The position numbers were made by a program, and so were the translations under genes. Positions 1 through 12,205 of a stretch of 64,000 bases of DNA are shown here, in pieces. Numbering within the stretch: position 1 is the first letter of the stretch; the number at the start of each line of letters is the position of its first letter. The stretch covers positions 62,001-126,000 of the forward strand of contig JAJQJQ010000006.1 of the NCBI GenBank assembly GCA_028622995.1. The letters run 5' to 3'. The notes under the pieces are model-generated. The model searched no databases, was not told the DNA's origin, and saw nothing but the letters and a program-made list of their open reading frames with translations. Source of the stretch: Panagrolaimus kolymaensis. Taxonomy: Eukaryota; Nematoda; Chromadorea; Rhabditida; Panagrolaimidae.

Positions 1-3000
1 TCTTTTTCCATTTCAATCTTAATTTTTTCATTTTCTGCTATCGTTGAATTTGCAAGTTTCAAATTATTTGATAACATTTCGCTGAGTTTTTGGATTCGTT
101 CAAATTCGTCTTTATTTTTGTGAAGCTCAATCTGCAAAAAAAAATATTAATCTAAATTTTTAGATATCTAAAAAATGGCCGAAGATGCTGAATTAATGGA
201 CCTGAGTCAATTGGATTCAATTTGTCCTACAAAATTTAGAAGAATGTTAGTTTTTGGTGGAGGCAAAATGGCTTTAGCCATTGTGGAAGGAATTATTAAA
301 GCTGGTCTAATTTTTTTGATTGTTTTGGAAATTTTTATATTCAATAAAAGAATATTTTAGGTTTATTATTAAAAGAAAATATATTTATTAGTGTTCGAAC
401 TGATGGTTCAGCTAAAGTTTGGAGGGTAGGTTATTGGGGTAGAAAAGTACATTTAACGAAATTCTTCGGTAAGAATTTCAAATTTTTTGACATCATTTTA
501 TGCAACTTTTCTTGTCCAACTTTTTGAGTCAGTCAAAAATTAATAAAAAAATTCTGTTTTGAAGCTTTATCCAATCTTCCGAAACCCATTTAAAATTTGA
601 AAGAAAAATCGAGAAAAGAATCAGTAAAATTTTGTATTTTAGTTTATTGAGGCACAAATTAAAATGTAAATTTTCGAGTTTTAGCTTTAGTTCAATTAAA
701 ATTTAATTAAAGAATTTCTATTCACGAACTAAAATAGTTTATTGCCTCCAAGTTAAATTTTATTTAAAGGTTCTCTAAAATTTTAGGATCTAAATTACTC
801 CAATATTTTTACCAACAACAACGAACTTTGTGAAGCTTCTTGGTCACATGGTAAACTTTTATATTTTACTTTTTCTCTAACTATAATAAATTTTTTATAT
901 ATCCAAAAATTAATAAATATAAATTTAAAACTTTTTAGACCCAAAATTTTGGATTGTTTTAATCGCGGTGAAACCCCAAACCCGATTTGCTTTGTATGAT
1001 CAATTACACGATGATATGGCATTTGATCGAATAACTCGAAGCTTTATTGATGGTCAAATGCTAGTTATTAGTGTTTTAGCTGGAGTGGATACAATTCGAA
1101 TGAGAGAAGAATATTCTACGAGACTTTTTTATGGTGGCCCTATTTTACGTGTAACTCCAAATACTGCGTGTGCGATAGGTTCAGGAACAACTTTAATTTG
1201 TTCTGATTCTACTACACCAAGAAAATTCGTGGATATTGGAATCGAATTATTTCAATCTGTTGGAAAAGTTAAAGAAATTCCAGAAAGTTTGTTTGATGCT
1301 GCAAGTGCCATTTCAGGCAGTGGACCAGCTTTTGTGAGTTTTTTTAGATTTAAGAATTTTTTTATTTTTAAAACCACAAATTTTTAATTTTTGTATTGAT
1401 TGGACAAAAAAAGGAAATTAAAGGGATTGTAAAAAATTGAATTTTTTAATGTTAAAAAAAGGCTTTAAAATATGTATTCAAAAACCTATAATCTTTTATT
1501 TTTCAAGGTTTGAACTTTTTCTTCTTCTTCAGATTTTTATGGTTATCGAAGCCATTGCCGATGGTGGAGTTTCTGTAGGCCTTCCTCGAGAATTAGCCAT
1601 CGATTTAGCAGCAAATATGGTTAAAGGCGCTGGTGATTTGGTTTCTACAACTCAAGAAGATCCTGGAAAACTTCGGGGTGATGTTTGTTCACCCGCGGGT
1701 ACAACCATTTGTGGCATTCGTGAACTTGAAAAGGGTGGAATTCGTTCAGCTTTTATTGAAGCTATTATTGCCACGGCTGCTCGATCCAAGCAACTTCGAT
1801 AAAGAAAGAAAAAAAAATGAAAGAAATTTAAATTATTTGTAAATAGGAATTTTGTGATAGAAAAAAAAACTAGGGTAAAAGGATAAAACGCAGCTTATTA
1901 GAATTATTATTATTTTGCATTTGCATTCCCCAGAATTTTTATTTTTAGTTTTTTTAGTCAATTTTTAGTGTTTTTTTTTTTAGAGTATTGCATTTAGTTG
2001 GAAATAAAACGTGTTTTTTTTGTTGTTTTTGAAAGTAAAATGTATGGGTTACAGTACCCAATTTATTTTTATGTCTGTTAATCGCTAGGTTTTCTCGAAG
2101 AAGAAGGATTTATATTTTTAGTTATGAATGTCGATGCAATGAACCAAGCTCAAACTCAACAACAGCAAGCAAATAAGAGAAAAAGGCACAGACCTCGAAC
2201 AGCTCAAATTCGGCAAGATCTTCGAAAAGTTGTAAGCTTTTTTAATTTTTTAAAATTTTTTTACACAGATTTTCGCATTTTTTAAATCTCAATTTTAATA
2301 TCTATTTTTCAGCTCGAAACAGCTATACTCTCTCCAAAATGCAAAATTCTTCCATTATTTTATAAAAAAGATGGAGTATATTCTGGAAATTTATACAATA
2401 TTCTCAAATCCCTAAATCCTCCAGAAATTGAATCATTCATGAAACTTAATAGTTTTGCATTGAAATCATTAAACAATCGAACGAGAACTTTTATGATTTC
2501 TGGTGGCGGGGTTAGTGGTTCTTTAAATGATGCAACAACTAAACCAGAAAACCTTAAAATTGAATTTTCAACTAAATTAAGGGCAAAGGTTATGGATACC
2601 ATAGCTTATGTCGTGAGTTATTTTGTATATAAAATAAAAAATTTTTCAAGAATTTTTTGTTAATTTTTTCTAAATTTAAAAGCGCATATTTTTTTTAGGA
2701 TAATTTGCCCCTGCTTTCTTCCGCTGAACGATTATTTCGAAGAGCTTCTGTTTTTGGTAGAGTCGTGGATGTATATTTGCCTCCACCACGAAGAATTTCA
2801 CAAAAACAACAAATGTTGCGTGGATCCTTTAAAGTTATGCATGCTGGTTATGGATTTGTTCAATTTACTTCTCCACAGGCTGTTAAAAGATTTTGTAAAG
2901 TATGTTGCTTCCTTAAAATTGTAATTTCACGTTTCTATAGTCCAAATCCTGAGTTATGAATTTTTTGGAGTATCAAATTCATTAAAAAGATTTTTCTATT

Positions 3001-5280
3001 ACTAAAAATTTTTTTCCAGAGATACATAGTTAATAGCCACCTTCGCCGCCATGGCCGTAGTAAAACTCGTCGAAAGCAAAGGGCACGAGCGTTTAGCAAA
3101 TCCCAGGATCTATCAACAAACTCCCAGAATCCCGAAGATGATGAAGATCAAGACCACGATGACCCTAATAATATTTCCGGTGGAGCTATTTATGAAGAAA
3201 ATCAAAATAGTAGCAACTTTCAAATGTTAGAATGGTCGGGACATGAAAGCGGCATGGAATCAGATTTTGAATATTCAAAGCGATATAAATCTGTAACCTT
3301 TAATATGAGTTACGAAATTTCTTCATCCAAAGAAGAAAATATTGGTGAAGAAAATGAAAAAATAAAAATGCCAAATAAAAAGACAAAAACCAGGCGAAAG
3401 AAAAGTGCGATTGGCGAAGCTGTAAGCTTAAAGGCCCTATTTCGAGGAATTCAAGTTTTTCCATTGTAAGTTTTTTTCTCAAAAAAATCATCAGTAAAAA
3501 ATCATAGAAAATTTTTTTAGTCGAGCTTATCGAAGATTAAAAAAAGAATATTATCATCTTAAAAAACGCGTTCGACAAGCATACACCATTGAAGCAGTGG
3601 AAAATATTCAAAACCACAAAGGTGGAGAAGAATCCGATGAAAATTATTTGGCATAAAAATTTATTTACTATTGTTAATATTTTCTTTATATATATATTTT
3701 TGTAAATATTTGTTTGCTTTTTTGGACTCGAAAATTATTTTTTTTTAGTAAATAAAATTATTGGGCCTAATTTTTAATTTTTTGGAACACAACATGAAAA
3801 TATTTAACTTTTCTTTAACTCACGTCTGATGGCAAAAAACCAGCTAAAAAGCCCCAATTAAAAGCCAAAAAACTCACTTTTTGTTGGCTTAATTGTTCAT
3901 TTAATTTATTTTTAATTTTTTCATTCTCCTCTTCCAAAGCTAAAAGTTGTTGATAATGGGAACGAGATAAATCTTCAATTTCTTTTAAATTTTCTTCTTT
4001 CAACCTTCGAATTTCATTTGCTTTTTCCATTTTCATTTTAGTTTCTATTTGAACCACCGCAAATTTATAATCGCTTTGAGCATTAAGTTTTTCGGTTTCC
4101 ATATCCAAAATTAATTCAGCTAATTTTGTATCATCCAACCGTAATTTTTCTCGAGCATTTTTAACATTGAAAATTTCTTCGGTTTGGGTTTTGATGGAAG
4201 CAAATCCAGAAGATTCTGAATCATCCGTGAATGGAAGAGTTTGGGTAATGGCATTTTCAGAAATTGTCGCATTGACTCGTAAATATTTAATTCGCTTTTG
4301 TAATAACTAAAATGCTTGGAATTTTTAGAAATAATAATGCGCATTTTTTATTTTTATGCCAGAGATAAGTAAAAATAATAAAAAGCTTTTTATTCTCGCA
4401 TCGAAACCTCTTTTTTGCTCGAATTATTAAAAATAATAAAATTTTGAGTTTCAGATTCTATTTTTAAGAATAAAAGAAAGAAATTCAAAGCAAACAAGAA
4501 AAATAAAACTTAAAAAAATTTGCATTTGTATCCATTTTTTTTTAAATTTTGGTGCTTTTGATACCAAATTTTCTCGCCTTTTTTTGCAATTATAATCCAT
4601 TCTACTTCGTTTGTTAATTTCTATATATTCTAATCTTACCGAAACTTCTTCTAAATGCCCAAATTTCATTCGTTCATATCTTTCTTCAATTTCATGATTT
4701 TGTTTTATTTCATCATCCAATTTATTTTTAGTTATTTGCCAAAATTGATTTAATTTTTCTGTTTCCAAGTCTTTCAAATTTCTATCGTTTTTTATTTTTT
4801 CCACTTCTTTTAAAGAATGTTTATGGTCTTTTTTGAGCTGAAAAAAAGTAAAAAATAAAAATGTATTTTTTGTGCTTTGAAGCGATTGAATTAAAAAAAA
4901 ATTTAAGGAAGAAAGAAAAAAGCTTACCTTTTCGAGTTCGGCGCTTTGGCTTTCAAATTTTTTTGTTAAGTTTTCGTGCTCTTTTTGAAGACGCAAATCT
5001 ATAATTTTTTGACTTCGTTCGATAACCTTTGGAAGGTCTTTTTGGGGCTAAAAATTATTTATTTTTTTTAATGTATTTTTAAAGTTAATTTGCCTCTAAT
5101 TAAAATTAGTTGGAAAAAAATAATGATACTCACATTTTTATTTTTATTTTGATCATTTATTAAAGATTTTTTTGGTCTAACAACACTTTTAGGTTTTAAT
5201 AATTTTTTTATTTCTGGTTTAGATAATCTTCCAGGTTGGGGAGGTTGAGGAGATGCAGCAGCTACAACTTTTTCATTCAT
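1..5280 (-). CDS. DRC4/GAS8-like coiled-coil protein (partial, runs off the left edge)
   Basis: Five exons on the minus strand join in phase: 5280-5130, 5049-4928, 4837-4640, 4306-3878 and 131-1, giving 343 codons before the window ends. The product is Lys/Glu-rich coiled coil after a Pro/Lys N-terminus. Residues 116-130 carry LETEKLNQFWQITKN, matching the LERDKI-TFWEIT block near the start of dynein regulatory complex subunit 4 (GAS8). The next stretch (HLEEVSLLQKRIKYL) parallels the family's HQVEIKVYKQKVKHL, and the last exon (KDEFERIQKLSEMLSNNLKLA) fits the GAS8 domain with similar spacing. In that family the protein is a microtubule-bound part of the axonemal nexin-dynein regulatory complex. 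The first donor must be A|GTATCA at 5130-5128; the better-looking GTGAGT four bases earlier breaks the frame. The 3.7-kb intron 132-3877 contains two plus-strand genes. A less specific coiled-coil protein is the alternative, because this composition breeds false matches. Confidence 0.7.
161..163 (+). promoter_or_regulatory. Candidate trans-splice acceptor of the P5CR gene
   Basis: The sequence AATTTTTAG ends at 163, only 11 bases before the start codon at 175, and no upstream cis-exon is visible. This is the usual position of a spliced-leader acceptor in nematodes. It is inferred from position and consensus only. Confidence 0.45.
175..1802 (+). CDS. Pyrroline-5-carboxylate reductase
   Basis: Exons 175-304, 361-425, 787-850, 939-1333 and 1533-1802 join in phase to a 307-residue protein, close to the family's usual length plus a 23-residue N-terminal extension. 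The family reduces pyrroline-5-carboxylate to proline with NAD(P)H. Visible marks are the Rossmann loop FGGGKMA (27-33), the strand IVLIAVKP (92-99), the SGSGPAF turn at the end of exon 4, the helix motif DGGVSVGLPRELA (228-240), and the C-terminal block DPGKLRGDVCSPAGTT (261-276) followed by a GGIRSAFIEAI helix. These are in the family order. Introns range from 56 to 361 bases. The gene lies wholly inside an intron of the opposite-strand DRC4-like gene and is followed 321 bases later by the La-related gene, probably in one operon. Confidence 0.93.
2003..2008 (+). terminator. Poly(A) signal after P5CR
   Basis: An AATAAA lies about 200 bases after the P5CR stop codon and 113 bases before the candidate trans-splice acceptor of the next gene. 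That gap is typical of intercistronic regions in nematode operons. Confidence 0.5.
2118..2121 (+). promoter_or_regulatory. Candidate trans-splice acceptor of the La-related gene
   Basis: TATATTTTTAG ends at 2121, two bases before the start codon. Its distance to the upstream AATAAA suggests operon-type (SL2-like) trans-splicing, inferred from spacing only. Confidence 0.45.
2124..3656 (+). CDS. La-related RNA-binding protein (LARP7/La-like)
   Basis: Exons 2124-2231, 2313-2612, 2699-2899, 3020-3465 and 3521-3656 join in phase to 396 residues. A basic N-terminus (ANKRKRHRPR) leads into a region at about 28-100 that could be a divergent La winged helix. A clear RRM follows: RNP2-like IAYVDNLP at 133-140 and RNP1 GYGFVQFT at 186-193, with a long basic insert between them. 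After the RRM come an RKQRAR basic stretch, an acidic DDEDQDHDD run, and a C-terminal basic helix (YRRLKKEYYHLKKRVRQA) like the segment that ends the La-module region of LARP7-type proteins. LARP7 proteins bind and stabilise small RNAs such as 7SK. The La motif is poorly conserved, so LARP6 or another RRM protein is possible. TTTTTAG three bases before the start codon is a likely trans-splice acceptor. An AATAAA lies at 3751-3756. Confidence 0.7.
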
Positions 5281-8200
5281 TGTCGTCGTTCGCGTGGTTT
5301 AAAAAAAAGAAAGCTGCGAAAGTTTTATAGTTTTTATAATAAAAAAATAAAAATGTCCAACTTTATGAACGACGAACTCCAAAGAAAATAAGCAAAGCAA
5401 AAAAGTGTAACCAAATTTTTTTTCTTCGTTTTTTCATTTGCTACGTAAATTTTTTTATGCTTCATTAAATAATAACTTTTCGCTGTCTAGAAGTGTTTTC
5501 AAAGTTGGAAAGGAAAGAATAAAGTTTAAACTTTACTAAAAAATTTTTTTCTTTATTTGTATTGTATCCAAAAAGGTGAAATTATTTTCAATTTTCATTT
5601 TTCAAATCCGTTTTTTATGTAAAAAAGTCTGATGTAATCAGGTCGGGGCGACATCGACTTTTAAAAATCGAAATCAACATATAGGCAAATAGAAGTATAG
5701 GTGTATAGGTGTATACGACATCTTTTGACAAAAAGGAAAACCAACAAAGTAAAGAAGAAAGAAAGCAAAAAATCAATAACTATTCAAGGGTATCATACAC
5801 TTTTTGAAGTCGTGTAAATTGCCCTTTTATTATAATTTTTTTGTTGTTATTAATAAAACCAACAAAGTTGAAAAAAAAATATTCAATTAAAAAATGTTCC
5901 TTTGAGTTATTGCTACTATAATAAAGTTTCACTTTTGAAATTTTTTTTCACTTGTTAAAATAAGTCAATTAAAACGTTTTTTGAAAAAACCATTTGAGAA
6001 TAGATACATTTTTTAAATGTGTTAAAATAATAAATGCGTAAGAAAACTTTCAAAATTTTTGGAAAGCTACCGATCGACAATAAAAGCCCCTTCATAAATA
6101 CAATTTAAAAATAGAAACATAAATAATTTTTGTACAAATTTATTTTTTTTAGATAAATTTGAACTTTCCTTTTTTTGTTGAATCAGCGGCAACAACGATG
6201 AATAACGAACGTAGCGAAGGAAAAAAAGCAAGAAGGAACAATACAACTATTTGACGCATTTTTTTTCATCTCTCTTTTAAATGGTTGTTTAACTTTTTTT
6301 TAAATATTTTAGTTCCTTTTTATGTTTTTTGTAAAAAAATGTTAATAAAAAATTATGCTAAGAAGCATAAACTCAAATTAAACATGTTTTATGATAATAA
6401 AACAAAAGGTTGGATATAAAAATTTCACCGCTTTTCTCTTATAAAGGTATTATTTAAATTTAAAAAATCGCAAAACTTGCAAAAATCTAAACAATGATAA
6501 CTACAGAAATTAAAATTTAAATATTTAAAGTTGAATTTTCACCTCTTAACGACATATCCCAATATTTTTTAAAATCAAACCAAAAATATTAAAAGTAGTT
6601 TTAAAAGTTAATTAAAATTCCGAGATTCAATTATTTCTTTTGTTTTGTCCCACATTTTGACTATTTTTGTATTTTTTCTGAAGATTATTTAAAGAAAAAT
6701 CAATGATAAACAACGCATTCCAAAAAAAAAACAAACAAAATGATTGATTTATTTCAAGGTCTAACAAACTTTGAAGCATTTTTGCTTGAGAAAAACCATT
6801 TTTTGAATCATCGAAAAATTAAGCAATGAAAAAAGGCAAAAAGCAAAAAATGGAGCAATCGTTCGATTCATTTTTTTCTTCGTAAAAATAGTCATTGGTT
6901 AAAAGTTTTTTGAATATTTTATTTCCATTTTTTAAAATTTTTTTAATAAAAAAGCATTCTTAAAAACTAAATTTAATAAACATGAGCTTTCATAATAAAA
7001 GACTTTAATAATAAAATTTTTCTTTGTTTTTGATTTTAAAATTATTATGTTTTTCTTTTCAAATGCCCAGATCTATTCAAACTTCCATCATTTTTATAAA
7101 GTCTAAACAATTTGCTCATAGCATTCAAACAATTGAAGGTTGTTGAGTTTGCTAATGGAATCGCCATCCCATGAAATAAATAAATCATAAAAAATATTAC
7201 CAATCTAAACATTAAAAATTAAATTTAATTAACCAATCACAAAACTCAAGAAAAAAATTTATGCGTTTAACTTATTTTTTTGATTATAATTTATAAATGA
7301 ATATTTACCATTTTTCGGTCTTTTTTTAACCTCCATTTTGATGAGAGAAAAAATGCTTAAAAATTTGTTTATGTGCTTATTTTTTTTTTAGAAATTTTTA
7401 CTACTTGAATTTTTTTTTGCCATATATTTATCGATTTTAAAGTAATAACACCTATTGATACTACTTTAGCCCTTCATTCGAGAAAGGAAAAACAAACCTC
7501 ATTGATTTTCATTTGTTGTGACTTGATCTTATAAACTTTTTTTAGGTCAATTGATTTTATAACAAAAATAAAGAGGCAACTATAAATATTTTTTACTTCA
7601 TTTGAGGAATTTATTTAAGAGTGCTGCTGCCTCCAAAAAAATTTAAACAGAAATATTTCCCATCCCAAAAATTTTAATCAAAAAATAATCCAAAAAACTT
7701 TTAATATTTCTTTTTTACTTTCTTTGATCGCTTGAAAAAAAGTTCCATTTAATTAAAAATTGTGTGAAACATTATCAAATTAATTAATTTATCATCTGTA
7801 TGATTTTTGAAAAAAGAATGTTTATTCCTTCTGCATTTTGTTGTTGAATGAATTTATTTATTAATTATTTGATTTTGTTTATTTTACTTTGAAAAAAAGT
7901 GATCGCACAAAATACTTTATAACCTTTCACATTTATTGATTTTTTGCAATTTTGAATCGTACTTTTTTTTTACATACACACATTTTTGACCTTTCAACGA
8001 CGACGACCTTTTGATTTGTATAAATTTGTGAGAAAAAAGGCATCGCCAAATTTTTTTTCTCTATTTTATTCTTTTGAAAGTCTTGTCTGCTATAAAAAAA
8101 TTTTTTCAATGTTTTTAAATAAACAAAAATTACATTAGTTATTTTTTTGAATATTTAATTTTAGTTTTTTTTTGATTTTTTTGCTACGTTTACAAATAAA

Positions 8201-9968
8201 GAAAACTTAAAAATTTTTTTGATAAAAATCCAAATATCGCCTAAACTATGGAATTCTTCTGCCCACGATTTTTGCGGGCAGAAAAAAAGCTGTCGTCGAT
8301 CAGCTATATGAATTATTTAATTTTAAAGGCATCAACTTCCTATCAACTATTTATATTCGATAAATCTTGATGATTTAATTACAAAAAACAATAATGTTGA
8401 TTACACATATTTCACAAAAATTTATTGTTTTTAATTTTATAAGAAGATCAAATTATTTTTTTTCGAAGCTTATGAAATTTTCATCTTTGATGTAAATGAT
8501 TGGTGCTTCGTTTTAAAATTTCGATCCTATGCCTGCCTCCTAAAAGATTAAATAAATATTTTTCATAATACATATTTTATTTCCCAATTTATTTCAAAAA
8601 TTACTTTCTTTAATTTTGCTAATAAAACTTTTTATTGTTTTTCTTTATTTTTCTTCTCAAAAATTCATGCCAATCCAAGAGATTTAAGAAATGGCTTCTT
8701 ATTTGCACCTTTTTGAAACATTCTCCTTTTTTTTAACTAAACACTTTTTTGAACTTTGAATGAAGACGACCTTTTGGGTTGTAAAAATTTGAGCTAAAAA
8801 TGCAGCGCCAAATTTTTTTTGTTTGATTCTTTCAAAAGTCCTGTTCGCTAAAAAAATGTTTTTCCCTGTTTCGGAAAATAAATTAAAAGTGTTTGCTTCT
8901 TTTTTTTGAATATTTAGTTATCTCTTTGTTTATGGAAACTTTTGAACTTTGTATCTAGAATGAAAATGAGCCGTAGCTTCATTGAAAAGATCGATCCTAT
9001 GCCTTCCAAAAAGTAAAATAATTATTTCATTAGTATATTATAAAACTTGAATTTTAGAGCACAGTAAAGCTGAGGTCAAAAAGAAGGAGTTCAAGTTTTG
9101 TTAAACAAGTATTTCAAAGAAGAAGCAGTCAACGGAATAAAAATTAATATTGAAAAATTTGTAGCAGATTTAGTTAGACCATATTTTGTTTAAAAAAAGT
9201 TCCAAAATCATCATTGTCCGAAAAGTTGAGAACATTCACATCCAGGGCTAAAACATAAGATCCTCTTCAAAAAAAAAAGATTATTAATGGCTCAAAATCA
9301 AATAATTGCTTCAAATATTATAAAATCGTTAAAATAACCAAACTAAAAAAAACAACCGTAATCAGCTAACTTTTTTAAAGTGACTGTGACTTTACCTAAA
9401 AATATAAAAATTTTTTAAAAATATTTTAATACACAATTTATTTCAAAAATAGCTTTCTTTAATTTTTCCTTTTTAAAAAAAATTTGATTTTATTGTTTTC
9501 TGCAGCAGAATATTTATTTTCATTTCTCTGCTGCCCTTTTAATTACCTCACTTACCGCATCGCAAATATATATAAATTTTACGTGTGTTTGAAAGAGAGC
9601 TTAATTGAGGGACGAAGAGGAAAAAAAAGAAATCAAGTTGGGTTCATTTCGAGTGAAAAAAAAACAAAAGAAAAATATGCGCTCATCCTCCCTTTTTATC
9701 CTATTAAATTTGATCGTGTTTGTTATTGAGAAGAAAAAAAAGTGGTTTTGTTTTGAGCGTCGGCAAATTAATCCCAGTAGACAAAGTTGGAAGTTCACAA
9801 ATGAATACTGTAGCAAAAATGAAAAGTATAAATACGCCTTTGAACTTTTTTTTTATTTTTATAATTCTCATCAACTTTCTCAAATAATAATAACATTAAT
9901 TAATTTTATTAAGCTATTAGTAATAATATTAAAGTCCGGATATAAAAATTAAAATTTTATGAATAAAT
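5281..9968. other. Gene-free AT-rich DNA with a diverged duplication
   Basis: No open frame with splice signals and coding character was found on either strand. The stretch is dominated by T and A runs. Three blocks occur twice in the same order: 7981-8170 with 8742-8935, around 8521-8560 with 8991-9026, and 8582-8625 with 9431-9475. The left end should hold the promoter of the DRC4-like gene and the right end that of the transporter gene. Confidence 0.6.
7981..9475. repeat. Ancient imperfect tandem duplication
   Basis: The segment starting GACGACCTTTTG at about 8004 recurs at about 8766, followed in both copies by matching CGCCAAATTTTTTTT and TTTTTTTGAATATTTA stretches. Downstream the pair TCGATCCTATGCCT (8521 and 8991) and the pair CAATTTATTTCAAAAAT (about 8585 and 9433) keep the same order. 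Unequal spacing implies later insertions and deletions. No coding content is visible. Confidence 0.5.
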
Positions 9969-11776
9969 ATGGGTAAACCAAAGTCATTTGATAAAAAATC
10001 TATTATTTCCGTGGAGGAAGCAAATGGGAATGAACCTTGCACAGATTGGAGAAGTATTTATGTTGCCGCGGCTTTATCTTTTGTTGGTAAGAGTTCTAAA
10101 CCTCGAAATTTATATTTGTATTATGCTTATTTAATTTTGTTTAAGGATCCGCACAATTTTCGCTTTACTTCAGCGCTTTATGGCCTTATTTACAAACAGT
10201 AAGCTTTAGTTTAAAAAAATTAGCAAATGTAATTTTTTTAATTTCCAGCTTGACAAATCAGCTACCGAACAATTTTTTGGTTACATCGTTGCTGTATATT
10301 CTTTAGGCCAAATTATTTCATCGCCTCTCTTTGGATTTTGGTCAAATAAAATAAAACAAGTTGGTGTGCTACTTTATGTTGGACTTTTTCTTATGTTTCT
10401 TGGAAATGCATTTTATATTGCCTTTGAATTGGTATCATTTCCAAAATGGTTAATGTTTTTTGGCCGATTCATTAATGGCGCTGGTTCTGGCAATGTAATT
10501 TTGCTTCGAACTTATGCTTCCACAGCTTCCACTTTCAAAGATCGACCTCGAGCCATTGCATTTGCAACGGGTGGGCAAGCTTTGGGAATGACTTGTGGGC
10601 CCATCTTTCAACTGATTTTCACTCCATTAGGATATCCAGGATTTAAAATATTCAATAATTTTTTAACCATCAATCTTTACACTGCTCCTGCATATCTTGC
10701 ATGTATCATGAATATTTTTGGTGGAATTGCATTAAAATTTTTATTTAAAGAAAATTATGCTGGAATTATTAAAACAACTGAAAAATCTTCTGCTACACAG
10801 GATTCAAAGTCTTCTGTAGCTGCCCCCAAACTTCCCATGTATGATATTATCGCAGTTTTTATTTGTTATTTTACTCGCTTTACTCAAATGTTTATAAATA
10901 CTAATCTTGAAACCATTGGTAGCGCTTTTTCAATGATGATGTTTGATTTTTCTGAAACTAAATCCGTTACGTATACTGCAGCTGCGCAAGGTTTAATAGG
11001 AGCATTTACTTTTATAACATATTTTGCTTATATTGCATTTAATTTAGAAAATTAGTAAGTTTTTTTAGATTTCTTACAACATCGAAACTAAATTTTTTCG
11101 TTTTAAAATTAATTTTCGATCTTCGAGATAAATTCTGTCAGAGATTAACAAACTTTATTTCAGCATAAGTGCTCGAAAATCTTGCATGCTTTCCCTCATC
11201 ATTTTGATCCTCTTCCATCTCATTACTTACTCGTGGCCTTTCATTCCTGGAAATGTAACCATGTTCAGTGGTTCTTCAACCACCAACAATCAAACAACCC
11301 TTGGTTGCAATATAGACAAATTTACATGGTGTCAAAGCCTTAAACCCGTGAATGTTTACCTTTACTATGTTGCGTATATCATTGCTTTGGGTTTTGCATT
11401 TCCCATCATGAATATTACCACTACAACACTATTTTCAAAAATTTTGGGTCCTCGTCTTCAAGGAACCCAACAAGGAATATTTCAATCGGCTGGAAGTGCA
11501 GCAAGAATGATAGGTCCCATTTCCATTAGCATTCTTTACACTTCTTATGGCCCTCGAATGGCATGGAATATGGAAATAATTGTGATAGGTGCAACATTTA
11601 TTAGTTGGTGTGTATTTTATCCACGCATGGTGGCTCTTAAAATTCCTCCATCAGCCAATAACAACAACGAAAATGCAATCTCATCGCCAATAACTTCAAT
11701 TGAAGAAGCTATATCAAAATCATATTCAAAAATGAGCTCAAAAACCCTTTTAACAATGTCCAAATCAATGCCATAA
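9969..11776 (+). CDS. MFSD8/CLN7-like major facilitator transporter
   Basis: Exons 9969-10086, 10146-10198, 10249-11054 and 11164-11776 join in phase to 529 residues, close to the length of vertebrate MFSD8. The protein is strongly hydrophobic with about 12 membrane segments. The loop after the second segment (FGFWSNKIKQVG) corresponds to MFS motif A. The following GRFINGAGSGNVILLRTYAS matches the GRF-GxGxGNxxxxR signature of the MFSD8/CLN7 branch, which in animals is lysosomal. The N-terminus is cytosolic and polar. A large loop (about residues 330-350) contains NQTT and several other Asn residues, possible luminal glycosylation sites. The C-tail is Ser-rich. The substrate cannot be told from sequence. 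An AATAAA lies at 11803-11808. The gene converges on the chemoreceptor gene, leaving about 430 bases between the stop codons. Confidence 0.85.
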
Positions 11777-12205
11777 TAAATAATTTTTTATTCAGTCAAT
11801 TTAATAAATACGAGTGCATTTTTATATTAATTTTTAGATAAATTTTTTTGTTTGTTTCTTTTTTTAATGGGCTTAAATTTTTAATTATTTAACCTGAGAG
11901 ATATTTAATAATTTTTTAAAATAAAATTGAAAGAAAAAAACATTTAATAACATTAACATTTCAAATCTCCAAATTTTCAATGTCAATTTTTTTAAAACTT
12001 ATTTTTTTTATTTTTGCTTTTTTGGTTGCGAGAAAAAAAATTCAGAACAAATTGGAAAACTCTTTTTTAAATACCGTTGCCATTTTTTGTTTGTTCAATT
12101 TTTGATTTTCTTTTTTTTCCCATTTTTTAATTGTTTTATTAAAAAAAATACAACTTTTATTTTCAAAAAAATCAAAATTAACAAAAAAAACTTTACTTTT
12201 ATAAA

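Noticed and set aside
5128..5133. GTGAGT at 5133 as the first donor of the DRC4-like gene
   Set aside because: Using it puts exon 2 into a frame that hits a stop. The GTATCA donor four bases further keeps the frame.
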